Source: Methanococcoides alaskense
Lineage (GTDB): Archaea; Halobacteriota; Methanosarcinia; Methanosarcinales; Methanosarcinaceae
Length of the DNA stretch: 64,000 bases
Assembly (NCBI RefSeq): GCF_031454185.1
Contig: NZ_JAVDQI010000007.1
Coordinates: 1 to 64,000, forward strand
Reading direction: 5' to 3'
Position numbers and translations under genes: made by a program. The notes below the pieces were generated by a model that saw nothing but the letters and a program-made list of their open reading frames with translations, made no database searches and had not been told where the DNA came from. Shown here in pieces: positions 45,025 to 52,677 of the stretch; the first letter of the stretch is position 1, and each line of letters opens with the position of its first letter.

Positions 45025-45183
45025 TCCACATAATACAATTAACAGCACTATTAGTCTCATTGAATGTGATCTTCGTATCTTTATAAGGATGCGGACATAC
45101 CAAACGGTATCAGTATCATGAATATAATCAGCCCGATGAGGTCAATAAATAACAATCTCATCAGTGTCAGTCCTGCGAGAATT
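45025..45183 (-). pseudogene. C-terminal fragment of a TctA-family permease gene
   Basis: The minus strand encodes ILAGLTLMRLLF, then IPFGMSAS, a stop/frameshift, then IRRSHSM. This matches the C-terminus of the intact permease at 47612-48952 (LAGLTLMSLLF, IPLGMSASF, IRRSHAM). The frame is broken and the first about 390 residues are absent. Confidence 0.82.
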
Positions 45184-45189
45184 TCGTTC

Positions 45190-45387
45190 TCATTCGTTTT
45201 TTAATATCCGATCTGGTGTCCACAGTGATTCCCAGACCAATTCGACTTCTGCCGTCTTTATACTGTCGATCGATTCAACCTTCTGCCTGACATTACCCAT
45301 AATCATTGCGTACATGGGGCAGCCAGGGGTTGTCAGTGTCATCTTGATATGGGCTCGGTCGCCTTCAACATTGACATCGTAAACCAG
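45190..45387 (-). pseudogene. 5'-truncated MIP18/DUF59 (SufT/PaaD-like) gene fragment
   Basis: Sixty-five codons ending in TGA at 45190. The fragment begins LVYDVNVEGDRAHIKM, just after an in-frame TAA, and contains the family Cys in TTPGCPM and the C-terminal AEVELVWESLWTPDRI. The first about 40 residues of the family are missing and there is no start codon, so it is a relic of an iron-sulfur assembly-type gene. It directly abuts the permease fragment. Confidence 0.85.
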
Positions 45388-45447
45388 TTACAGGTATTTC
45401 CTACCAAACATTCTGCAACTGTATGAGCGGATCACAAAGGCATGTAA

Positions 45448-45597
45448 ACAAAGGCTCGTTACAATGCTGTTGATGAAGATGTTTTCGTCTTACGCTGTGA
45501 TGCAGTGACATTTTTTAAGAGCGTTGAGTTTAAGATGAGGAAGAACTTTTTGATGTGGGATAAGGTTGATACTAATAAAACGGCGGATCTGATATGA
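45448..45597 (+). pseudogene. 5'-truncated relic ORF of unknown family
   Basis: Forty-nine open codons between TAA (45445) and TGA (45595) with no good start. The C-terminal region LRCDAVTFFKSVEFKMRKN and FLMWDKVDTNKTADLI looks like real protein sequence but I do not recognise it. Its stop overlaps the start of the next small ORF (ATGA). A segment of it (VFVLRCDAVT) recurs in diverged form at 42733-42793. Confidence 0.5.
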
Positions 45598-45761
45598 CTG
45601 ATAAAGAAATTAAAATGGTTAGTATGTGTCGAAACTGTGGTTTGTGTCTGAACGAAAAAGAGTGGGAAGTTTCTTCTCTCTATATTTGTGAAGACTTTGG
45701 TGTTCTATGTAAGGACAAAAAAGGATACGATGGAAAGAAGCTGTGTAAATGCTCAAATTGA
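45594..45761 (+). CDS. 55-residue cysteine-rich small protein
   Basis: Starts with ATG overlapping the TGA of the upstream relic frame. 55 residues with seven cysteines: C12, C15, C18 (CRNCGLC, CX2CX2C), C32, C39, C51 and C53. No signal peptide or membrane segment; lysine-rich C-terminus. The pattern suggests a metal- or cluster-binding knuckle. It lies between the relic frame and superoxide reductase (opposite strand). Its ribosome binding site is weak, so it may depend on coupling; it could be a remnant too. Family unknown. Confidence 0.5.
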   Translation: MTDKEIKMVSMCRNCGLCLNEKEWEVSSLYICEDFGVLCKDKKGYDGKKLCKCSN

Positions 45762-45830
45762 ACTTGGATGCACTCAAAGTTGAATGAAGTTAAATAATAG
45801 TAAAAAAGTGGGATTAGGAATTTAACCTGA

Positions 45831-46202
45831 TCATACCTCTACGCAGTTTTCCCACAGACCGTGGATGTTACAATATCCAAGAGCACAGAATGTCTTGTAT
45901 TCACTAATATTCTCAAGTTTGAACCAGCAGTCAGGCTTCGTATTTCCTGGGCTGAAGTTTGCTCTTCCAAGGTTAACAATTTCTCCACCGGTCTTCTTGT
46001 CAAAAAGCTCTACCCATGCAATGTGATGTTCAACGGTATTTGGATGTGTGGTCTCTTTACCTACAATGATGTGAATGAGGTCCGCCTCTGTTCCACCATG
46101 TTTTTTAAGGATCTCGATGGTAGGTACGTGTTTCTCCTTCATTGCGCTCTTTGCTTCAACGTCCTTTCCTTTTACTAACTCACCAAAATTCAAATTGATC
46201 AC
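45831..46202 (-). CDS. Superoxide reductase (class II, neelaredoxin type)
   Basis: Reduces superoxide to peroxide without making oxygen; electrons normally come from rubredoxin. 123 residues with a single mononuclear iron site and no desulforedoxin domain. Ligand positions match the family: E23/K24/H25 (KEKHVP), H53 and H59 (HPNTVEHH), C111 and H114 (YCNIHGLW). The GTG at 46202 is the first start; TTG at 46193, 7 nt after AAAGGAG, may be the real one. A truncated copy is at 42516. Peroxide formed could be handled by rubrerythrin (8.9 kb). Confidence 0.94.
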   Translation of the reverse strand: MINLNFGELVKGKDVEAKSAMKEKHVPTIEILKKHGGTEADLIHIIVGKETTHPNTVEHHIAWVELFDKKTGGEIVNLGRANFSPGNTKPDCWFKLENISEYKTFCALGYCNIHGLWENCVEV

Positions 46203-46284
46203 TCCTTTGCTGTATATTCTTTGTTATTTATCATTGGTTGAGGTATACGCATTTAATGGTTGAGCATACTGGTGCTTCACCGCT

Positions 46285-46311
46285 AATGAAAATGTCTTCT
46301 TATGCTGCGTT
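46285..46311 (+). repeat. Short repeat, copy C (upstream of intact superoxide reductase)
   Basis: AATGAAAATGTCTTCTTATG continues into CTGCGTT and matches the repeat at 42751-42785 with small gaps. It lies upstream of the intact superoxide reductase as copy A lies upstream of the truncated one. Confidence 0.55.
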
Positions 46312-46344
46312 ATACCTTCATAAAAATTGATACGGTTCGGGAAA

Positions 46345-47382
46345 TCACAGGATTTGATCTTCCAAATAGTATTCATCCCTTGCAGCTACGAATGCTTTCA
46401 TGTTCTTTAATGGAGTATGCGGCGCAATTCCACAACCTGGTGCAAGGATGCCTACTCCATCTCTAATACACTGCATAGCTTCCTTTTTCACATCTTCTGG
46501 AGATTTACTGAGGAGTGTTGAGGAAGGTGAAACATTTCCTATCAGGCACGCTCGGTTTCCTATAATTTCCTTGGCACGTTTAACTTCCACTTTTTCTTCG
46601 ATGCTAATCCCATCAAATCCCGACTTTGACAGTGATTCAAGAATAGATGTAGAATCCCCACACATGTGCAACATTTTCAGTCCATTGACCTTTTTATTGA
46701 TTATTTTGTACTCCGGAAGCACGAAAGATTCGAACATTTGGGGGGAGATCAGGGCTGGTCCACCTTCAGGGTCAGATATGGTGACAGCATCAACTCCGTG
46801 TTCAAAGAGGGCATTGGAGTATTCTATACAGACCTCAGTTCCAATTCTAACAAGATCTTTTATCAGATCTGGTTTTTTGATCAGCCACATGAAATAATTC
46901 TTTTCACCTGCAAGATGAAACGCAATTCCAGCCGGACCGATCATTCCTGCAATGACCGGGATATCATCATCCACTCTTTTTTTCACAATATCTGTAGCTT
47001 TTAATACAGTTGCAATCCTCTCCCTCTCAAGAAGATCTGATGGAACACTTATTTCATTTACATCCTCTTTTCGGGCGCATGGGAACCCTTCTTGATGTGG
47101 CTGAGCATCAGATGTTCCTTCCATTATTGTGCAACCAAGGGCCTGTGCAATGACTGTAACACAAAAAGGGTATCTTACAGCTTCCAAACCTGCAACTTCA
47201 TTACCTGCAATAGCAAGATCAGCCATTTTTTCTGCATCATAGTGTGCCTGTGGCCAGTATGCTTTGGTGGTTTTCATTAGTTCAGTTGTTCCTGTTTGAG
47301 TAACAGAACAGACGGGAACTTTGTCCACAGTCTTTCCTTTAAGTGATCGTATAAAACGCTCTTTTGGTGTAAGGTCTCCCAA
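46345..47382 (-). CDS. MtaA/MtbA-family methylcobamide:CoM methyltransferase
   Basis: Zinc enzyme (345 residues) of the uroporphyrinogen-decarboxylase fold that moves a methyl group from a corrinoid protein to coenzyme M, the entry step of methylotrophic methanogenesis. Zinc ligands are likely in HMCGDST (His and Cys) and APGCGIAP (Cys). The C-terminal half, with IGNRACLIGNVSP and LAPGCGIAPHTPL, resembles MtaA more than MtbA. The start is TTG at 47382 with GGGAGG upstream. No corrinoid protein or mtaB/mttB gene is adjacent, so its methyl donor is unknown; a paralogue for another substrate is possible. Confidence 0.9.
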   Translation of the reverse strand: MGDLTPKERFIRSLKGKTVDKVPVCSVTQTGTTELMKTTKAYWPQAHYDAEKMADLAIAGNEVAGLEAVRYPFCVTVIAQALGCTIMEGTSDAQPHQEGFPCARKEDVNEISVPSDLLERERIATVLKATDIVKKRVDDDIPVIAGMIGPAGIAFHLAGEKNYFMWLIKKPDLIKDLVRIGTEVCIEYSNALFEHGVDAVTISDPEGGPALISPQMFESFVLPEYKIINKKVNGLKMLHMCGDSTSILESLSKSGFDGISIEEKVEVKRAKEIIGNRACLIGNVSPSSTLLSKSPEDVKKEAMQCIRDGVGILAPGCGIAPHTPLKNMKAFVAARDEYYLEDQIL

Positions 47383-47492
47383 TAAAAATCCTCCCTTTTT
47401 CTGTATATATGAAAGCAGAACAAGTAAAAATCAAAGATATCAGGTGGGTGATTTTGCTTGTAAGAATCTATCTAGTTAAAACATTGTTAAAT

Positions 47493-47543
47493 ATTTCGGT
47501 TCTTTACTTTAATCTGAACCTTCTTTTATATTGAAACCGAAAT
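47493..47543. promoter_or_regulatory. Spaced inverted repeat upstream of the methyltransferase gene
   Basis: ATTTCGGTT (47493-47501) and AACCGAAAT (47535-47543) are perfect 9-bp inverted repeats 33 bp apart, about 110-160 bp upstream of the start codon at 47382. Confidence 0.5.
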
Positions 47544-47611
47544 AAATATATATGAATTCTTGCAATATAATTCGAATATCTTATACTGAATCTCAATATT
47601 TACTTAGCATA

Positions 47612-48952
47612 TCACAAAAAATACAATATCACCGGCAGCAATATCACTCCCATTGCGTGTGACCTTCGTATTTTCATAAAGGATGCTGACATGCCAAGTG
47701 GTATTGCTATCATGAATATCATCAGGCCAAAATATCCGGTAAAAAGCAGGCTCATCAGTGTAAGTCCTGCGAGAACTGTGATGCATATCTTCGAGTAATC
47801 GAGCTTTGCGAGTGATCTGTGTATGTTGTTCCCTATCTTAATGGTGGAGAAATATGAGAGGAATGCTGTAAGGGATATCACTATAAGGAAAAGGAGGATG
47901 AACTGTTGGTCCAGACTGGCTGCATCTATTATCTCGTTGATGGCTACCATTGCTCCACTACGTGTTTTTCCGATTACCGCAAGGGCGAACAATCCGAAGA
48001 TGGAGTTGGCGGTGTTTACCCCTGATACTGCTATTATGAACTCCTTTGATCCTTCCATCTGTTCATCGAAGTCTTCATCTTCAGTTACTGTCTCTTTTTC
48101 AAAATCACTTCTTATGAACAGTCTCGCAAGAACTGCGGCTATGGATGATGAGATCCCGGGAAGCCAGGCTACAATGGATCCGGCTGCACTTCCGGTTATC
48201 ACTCCCCTGATAATTCTTTTTGTAGGGAGTTCCATCTTCGAATATTTCTGTGGAGGGATACTGGAACCTGAGAACAAACTGATGATAAGTTGGGATGCAC
48301 CGAAAAGCCCGCTGAGAAGTGGAAGCAGTATTGATGCAGAGCCAATGTCTATCAATGGGTGCATATTGCTTTCCATTCTGAATGCAAAAGTTCCCAGTAT
48401 TCCTGTGAGGAGGAAGAGGATGAGGGCGTATGCCTTGTATTTGTATTTCACAAGGGATCCTTGGTTTATCACACGTTCTCCTTTTTCCGTCATTATAAGG
48501 GCTATGGATATTATCAGGAGCAGCCAGCCAAGGTAGGATTGCAGGACAGGGTAGAGAATGCTGAAAGCAAATGCCAGTGGGACTGCAAGTAAGAGCGAAA
48601 ATACCACCGAACCGGCACTTCCCAGGGCGGACAGGCGTATGGCCTCGGATCCGTACCCATCGAGCAACAATCGATGCCCCGGGAGGACTGCCAGTGCCAT
48701 GTCATCGTTTGGAGCACCAAGGTATATAGCCGGGATGATGTCATGAAAGGTATGGGACAGGGAATTTGCAACTATGGCCACTGCTATGTATGTTGGAGGG
48801 ACGCCCCAGTCCATGAAGATGGGGGAGAATGCTACCAGCATAAGTGCGAAGTTGTTCGTGTGTATCCCTGGCACAAGTCCTGAGAATATCCCAAGCGTAT
48901 ATCCGGCAAGTACGGATAATAGTAGCATCAATATGGAGATCTCAATATCCAT
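47612..48952 (-). CDS. TctA-family (DUF112) membrane transporter
   Basis: 446-residue polytopic permease like the large subunit of tripartite tricarboxylate transporters. The family glycine-rich segments GIFSGLVPGIHTNNFAL (about 21-37) and GSAAGSIVAWLPGISSS are present, the duplicated halves each with a PGI motif; about eleven to twelve helices. No TctB or TctC partner is nearby, as is usual for archaeal stand-alone DUF112 proteins. Substrate unknown, perhaps a carboxylate. A broken C-terminal duplicate lies at 45025-45183. Confidence 0.85.
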   Translation of the reverse strand: MDIEISILMLLLSVLAGYTLGIFSGLVPGIHTNNFALMLVAFSPIFMDWGVPPTYIAVAIVANSLSHTFHDIIPAIYLGAPNDDMALAVLPGHRLLLDGYGSEAIRLSALGSAGSVVFSLLLAVPLAFAFSILYPVLQSYLGWLLLIISIALIMTEKGERVINQGSLVKYKYKAYALILFLLTGILGTFAFRMESNMHPLIDIGSASILLPLLSGLFGASQLIISLFSGSSIPPQKYSKMELPTKRIIRGVITGSAAGSIVAWLPGISSSIAAVLARLFIRSDFEKETVTEDEDFDEQMEGSKEFIIAVSGVNTANSIFGLFALAVIGKTRSGAMVAINEIIDAASLDQQFILLFLIVISLTAFLSYFSTIKIGNNIHRSLAKLDYSKICITVLAGLTLMSLLFTGYFGLMIFMIAIPLGMSASFMKIRRSHAMGVILLPVILYFL

Positions 48953-49191
48953 GTTTCGTCTTATTAAAAACGTTTAATTTATCTTTCAGCAGCTATTAAT
49001 TAACTATATTGTTGTCTTTTTTTAGAACTTTCATTCATATTTTTTTTACTTGATTGTATCTTTATTGTTATAAAGATTTCACTTTTTTTTAATTTTATGA
49101 TTATTTTATTATCAATTTTTATTTGTAAACATGATTAATTATTTATGCATTCGACTACATTTAGTCAAACATTAATATATATGGGATATAA

Positions 49192-49713
49192 ATGGGCATC
49201 AACATGGTCGAAAATACTACGCTATTCAGTGAAACACAAAAGTTCAGGCAATATTGGCTCATTGTGATATTGCTAACACCGTCAGCTATTACCTTTTATG
49301 GAGCTTACCAGCAGCTTGTTCTTGGTATTCCGTTCGGTGACAATCCTGGATCTGACAGTATGGTCGCCTTTTATGCAGTAGTATTCGGTTTTCTGTTTCC
49401 AGCTCTTATCCTTTCAATGAACCTCAAAACAGAAGTTCGGTATGATGGTCTTTATGTACGCTTCTTCCCCTTCCATCTCTCCTTCAAAAGATTTGAATTC
49501 GATGACATTGCCAGCTATCGTATAGTGACCTATAATGCCCTCAGGGATTACGGTGGCTGGGGGATACGTTATGGAAGAAAAGGAAAGGCATACAATGTAA
49601 GTGGCAATGGCGGTATAATGCTCGAGTTCAAAAATGGGAAGAACCTAATGATGGGTTCACATGATCCGCACGAATTCCTGGATGCAATGAACAAAGCTGC
49701 CAGAACTGCCTGA
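49192..49713 (+). CDS. Membrane protein of DUF6141 type
   Basis: 173 residues: two N-terminal membrane helices (about 23-45 and 60-80) and a C-terminal PH-like beta domain with LYVRFFPFHLSFKRFEFDDI and GGWGIRYGRKGKAYNV. This matches small bacterial and archaeal proteins that I recall as DUF6141; function unknown. The ATG at 49192 or at 49204 may be used; neither has a strong site. Single gene. Confidence 0.72.
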   Translation: MGINMVENTTLFSETQKFRQYWLIVILLTPSAITFYGAYQQLVLGIPFGDNPGSDSMVAFYAVVFGFLFPALILSMNLKTEVRYDGLYVRFFPFHLSFKRFEFDDIASYRIVTYNALRDYGGWGIRYGRKGKAYNVSGNGGIMLEFKNGKNLMMGSHDPHEFLDAMNKAARTA

Positions 49714-49768
49714 TACTTCCAGGCAGCTCAAACATGCTTTTATTCAGTATCTATGTTTAAAAATTTAT

Positions 49769-50623
49769 TCAGAACAGCTGTTCAACACATTTCTTGTACT
49801 CTTTGAAAACAAAGGTATCTGCAATGTTCTGGGGACCTGCTGCAAATGCCTCGAGCATTGATGTATAATACCATTCCTGCTCGTTCTTTGGTGCATTGAA
49901 TCTCTCCCATACACTCTCTCCATCCTTTTCGAGATCCTGTATGAGTTCTCTTATATTTGCAAGTTTATCTGCGCAGGAAAGCATTTTCACTTCTGACATT
50001 GCCCTTGTGATAGACTTTATCATGTATTCTTTGCGTGCTTTCCAGCTTACTTTATCATCGCCTTGCCTCAGTTCAGCAGGTTCTGTCACCGCATTGACAT
50101 AATCGCCTACTAAAGGACCATATCTTCTTCGAATATCTACCGGAGTTAGATCAGCATCCTCTATAATATCATGCAACAAACCTGCAAAGATAAGCTCAGT
50201 AGATGCATTCTCTTTGATCAGTATGGAAGCAACGTCCATAGGATGAGTGATGTAAGGGGTTCCTGACTTCCTTTTGTTCATTCGGTGTGCATGGTTCACA
50301 AAAGCGAACACGTCACCAAGCTCTGAAAGGTCCTTCTCTATCTTCTCGCCATACATTTCATCCAGGTCCAGCAATTGGATACGGTAACCTGACATCCTTA
50401 CGTGTTCATAAACGGTGAACTTCCCGTCCTCTTTTATAACTACCATTTGATGGACATCGCTTCTCCATATTTTTCTTGAAGGCTCTTCAGACCAGTCTTC
50501 AATATGCATGAATAATTCCGGCAATTCGATCTCTTCTGAAGGATGGCCGGAGTGAATTAATAATCCGTTACCTTTTTTCTCAGTATTGTCACAATATTTG
50601 ATGATGATCTCTCGTATTTTCAT
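49769..50623 (-). CDS. HD-domain phosphohydrolase (RelA/SpoT hydrolase-like)
   Basis: 284 residues. The C-terminal about 190 residues form an HD domain like the (p)ppGpp hydrolase of SpoT/MESH1: YITHPMDVASIL, GLLHDIIEDAD and SCADKLANI give the His/Asp metal set. The N-terminal about 95 residues form a separate beta-rich region with no recognised match, unlike MESH1 alone. No synthetase domain is present. Substrate may be ppGpp or another nucleotide; this cannot be resolved here. Confidence 0.85.
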   Translation of the reverse strand: MKIREIIIKYCDNTEKKGNGLLIHSGHPSEEIELPELFMHIEDWSEEPSRKIWRSDVHQMVVIKEDGKFTVYEHVRMSGYRIQLLDLDEMYGEKIEKDLSELGDVFAFVNHAHRMNKRKSGTPYITHPMDVASILIKENASTELIFAGLLHDIIEDADLTPVDIRRRYGPLVGDYVNAVTEPAELRQGDDKVSWKARKEYMIKSITRAMSEVKMLSCADKLANIRELIQDLEKDGESVWERFNAPKNEQEWYYTSMLEAFAAGPQNIADTFVFKEYKKCVEQLF

Positions 50624-50780
50624 GAACAGAACTCCGTTTTCTTATCTACTGATCGTCTATAAGGATTGATATCCTACAGTTAAACATTTCGAATATTCCA
50701 GTTAATAGGGGCTGAAATGATAAGAGTAAAAAATATTGTAGGAATTAAAAATAAAATGTATGTCCCAGGGTTCGACAGGC

Positions 50781-51890
50781 TTAAATGTTCTTTATGACCC
50801 AGGCTGTTACTCGTATCCAATTATCAAGAATAGTATCATGATCGTTCAATATATCATTAAAAGGCAACTCCATATCAATATCGAAAATTGAAGGCACTTC
50901 TCTCATGATGGCAAAAGCTGCTTTCCTGCCTGCATTTTCCGGTATTAGTCCCCATGAGACTTCATCCATGATGTGGAGGACAGATGCTGTCAGGCTTACC
51001 AGTATCGGGTCCTTTGCAACTCTGCGTAGTTTCTCTATAAATATTGGCTTCTTGTTCTCACCTTCAAGGGTGGATGCCACTTTCCAGTACATTGCCTCAT
51101 CCACTTTGAACCTTTCAAGCCTGACAAGCATATCCCGTTGCGTAATAGCTGTAATTCCTGACTGCATCCCTATGGTTTTTGTGACGGCTTCTATCATGCA
51201 TTTCCCTATAAGTTCCCCTAATTTGGAGTGCTTGCCTGAATCTGTGAGCTTGATGGGGTTTGTGCTGTCTGCCACAATTATCATCATATCGGTTCCGGTG
51301 CCTGTAGCTATGCCGCTGGAATAGCGGCTGGGTGCCATAAGCTGTTGCAGTGCAGCGGTCTTTCCTTCGGTTGCAGTCATCATAGCCCTTGTCAGTGCAT
51401 AGTCCAGAAGGTCTGCACCAATGAGTACAATAGCGTTTATCGTTCCTCCGACAGGCTCGAACCGCTCATCTTCCTGATAATAGGAGGCCTCATCTCCGGC
51501 ACGTCCGCCATTGATCTCCACTCCTCCGGTAACAATGACAGTCACCTCAAGACCTCTGAAAGAATCCGAAACGATAACAGCGTTCTCCATGCTTGCTGTT
51601 GTGAGCATCCCTGTAGCATTCTCAGGCTTAATTCCAAGCCTTTTCGAAACTATCCTCAGATATTCTTCAACATTTCCACCTTCAAGGTCGGCTGCACCAT
51701 GGCTTCTGTGGGCGATGGTGTGGTTCAGGACGCTTTCGATGTTATCTTTATAGCCACCGTTAAGCCAGGAAGTGCTAAGCGTCTTTCTTCCCTTCGGCAG
51801 TTCTACGATAAGGGAACTGTCTTGCAGATAAATGACTTCCTTTCCGGAAGTTTCAAAAAGGATCTTTCTTTCTATCATATCATTGCTCAT
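50781..51890 (-). CDS. cbiZ: Adenosylcobinamide amidohydrolase CbiZ
   Basis: Cleaves the aminopropanol tail from adenosylcobinamide to adenosylcobyric acid in archaeal B12 salvage. 369 residues. Family signatures are STSWLNGGY, NATGMLTTASMENAVI, NGGRAGD, TATEGKTAALQ and SRYSSGIATGTGTD. The C-terminal about 130 residues (after the core) extend beyond the minimal domain, as in other methanogen CbiZ. B12 is essential to methylotrophic methanogenesis. It follows pyrF on the same strand. Confidence 0.93.
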   Translation of the reverse strand: MSNDMIERKILFETSGKEVIYLQDSSLIVELPKGRKTLSTSWLNGGYKDNIESVLNHTIAHRSHGAADLEGGNVEEYLRIVSKRLGIKPENATGMLTTASMENAVIVSDSFRGLEVTVIVTGGVEINGGRAGDEASYYQEDERFEPVGGTINAIVLIGADLLDYALTRAMMTATEGKTAALQQLMAPSRYSSGIATGTGTDMMIIVADSTNPIKLTDSGKHSKLGELIGKCMIEAVTKTIGMQSGITAITQRDMLVRLERFKVDEAMYWKVASTLEGENKKPIFIEKLRRVAKDPILVSLTASVLHIMDEVSWGLIPENAGRKAAFAIMREVPSIFDIDMELPFNDILNDHDTILDNWIRVTAWVIKNI

Positions 51891-51960
51891 TGTATCGCCT
51901 CAGTACTCATAGGGCTCATCACATATTCAGGCCAGTTCATCATCACAGGCGAATACAATA

Positions 51961-52608
51961 TCAGCAATTCATTTCATCGCATATCTTCTTTGCAGCTTCT
52001 GCCGGAGAATCGGAATTATAGATGCTTCGTCCGACTATCACCCAGTCAGCACCTGCTCTTATAACATCGGCAGCACTGCCTCCCTGAGCTCCCACGCCCG
52101 GTGAGATAATGCTCAGTTCCTCTCCAATGATCTTACGTATGTCTTTTACTCTTTCGGGTCTTGTTGCAGGTGCTACAACTCCTGATGCTCCTGCTTCCAC
52201 TGCCATTTTGGCGATATCCTCGGCAACCGGGCGGAAGAACTCCACACCACCCGGGTGGCTCATCTCTGTGACCACATAAACATCAGTTCCGAAATCATTA
52301 GCAACCTTCACACAGGAATCAAGACTGTCGCGACCTGTAAATCCGTGGGTGATGATCCCGGCAGCTCCGGCATTGAACACGTGTTCACAGATAAGTCTGT
52401 CAGTATTGGGTATGTCGGCAACCTTGAAATCAGCGATAACGGGTGCAATTTCCACAAGTTCCTTGACTATGCCAAGGCCTTCTCCAAGGACCAGCGGATA
52501 TCCTACTTTTATGGAATCCACATAGTCGGAAACTTCATTAGCGATACGAAGGGCATTCTCTCTGTCAGTTACATCCAGAGCAAGGATGAGTCGGTTCTTT
52601 TTATCCAT
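51961..52608 (-). CDS. pyrF: Orotidine 5'-phosphate decarboxylase
   Basis: Makes UMP from OMP. 215 residues, the short archaeal form. The Lys-Asp catalytic segment DFKVADIPNTD (about 60-70) and the phosphate-binding region ISPGVGAQGG and VIVGRSIYN are intact. It precedes cbiZ by about 70 bp; acsA ends in the same direction 69 bp upstream. Confidence 0.96.
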   Translation of the reverse strand: MDKKNRLILALDVTDRENALRIANEVSDYVDSIKVGYPLVLGEGLGIVKELVEIAPVIADFKVADIPNTDRLICEHVFNAGAAGIITHGFTGRDSLDSCVKVANDFGTDVYVVTEMSHPGGVEFFRPVAEDIAKMAVEAGASGVVAPATRPERVKDIRKIIGEELSIISPGVGAQGGSAADVIRAGADWVIVGRSIYNSDSPAEAAKKICDEMNC

Positions 52609-52677
52609 TGGGCAACTCCTTTAAGGTCCGGTATCTCACCAGCCGAACATACAATAGCTGGTCCGTTTTATTTTAGT

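Noticed and set aside
44699..45103. 134-codon frame on the minus strand
   Set aside because: Most of it is antisense to the surface protein; the remainder reads the permease fragment out of frame.
45164..45382. 72-codon frame on the plus strand
   Set aside because: It is antisense to the DUF59 relic, which is the meaningful strand.
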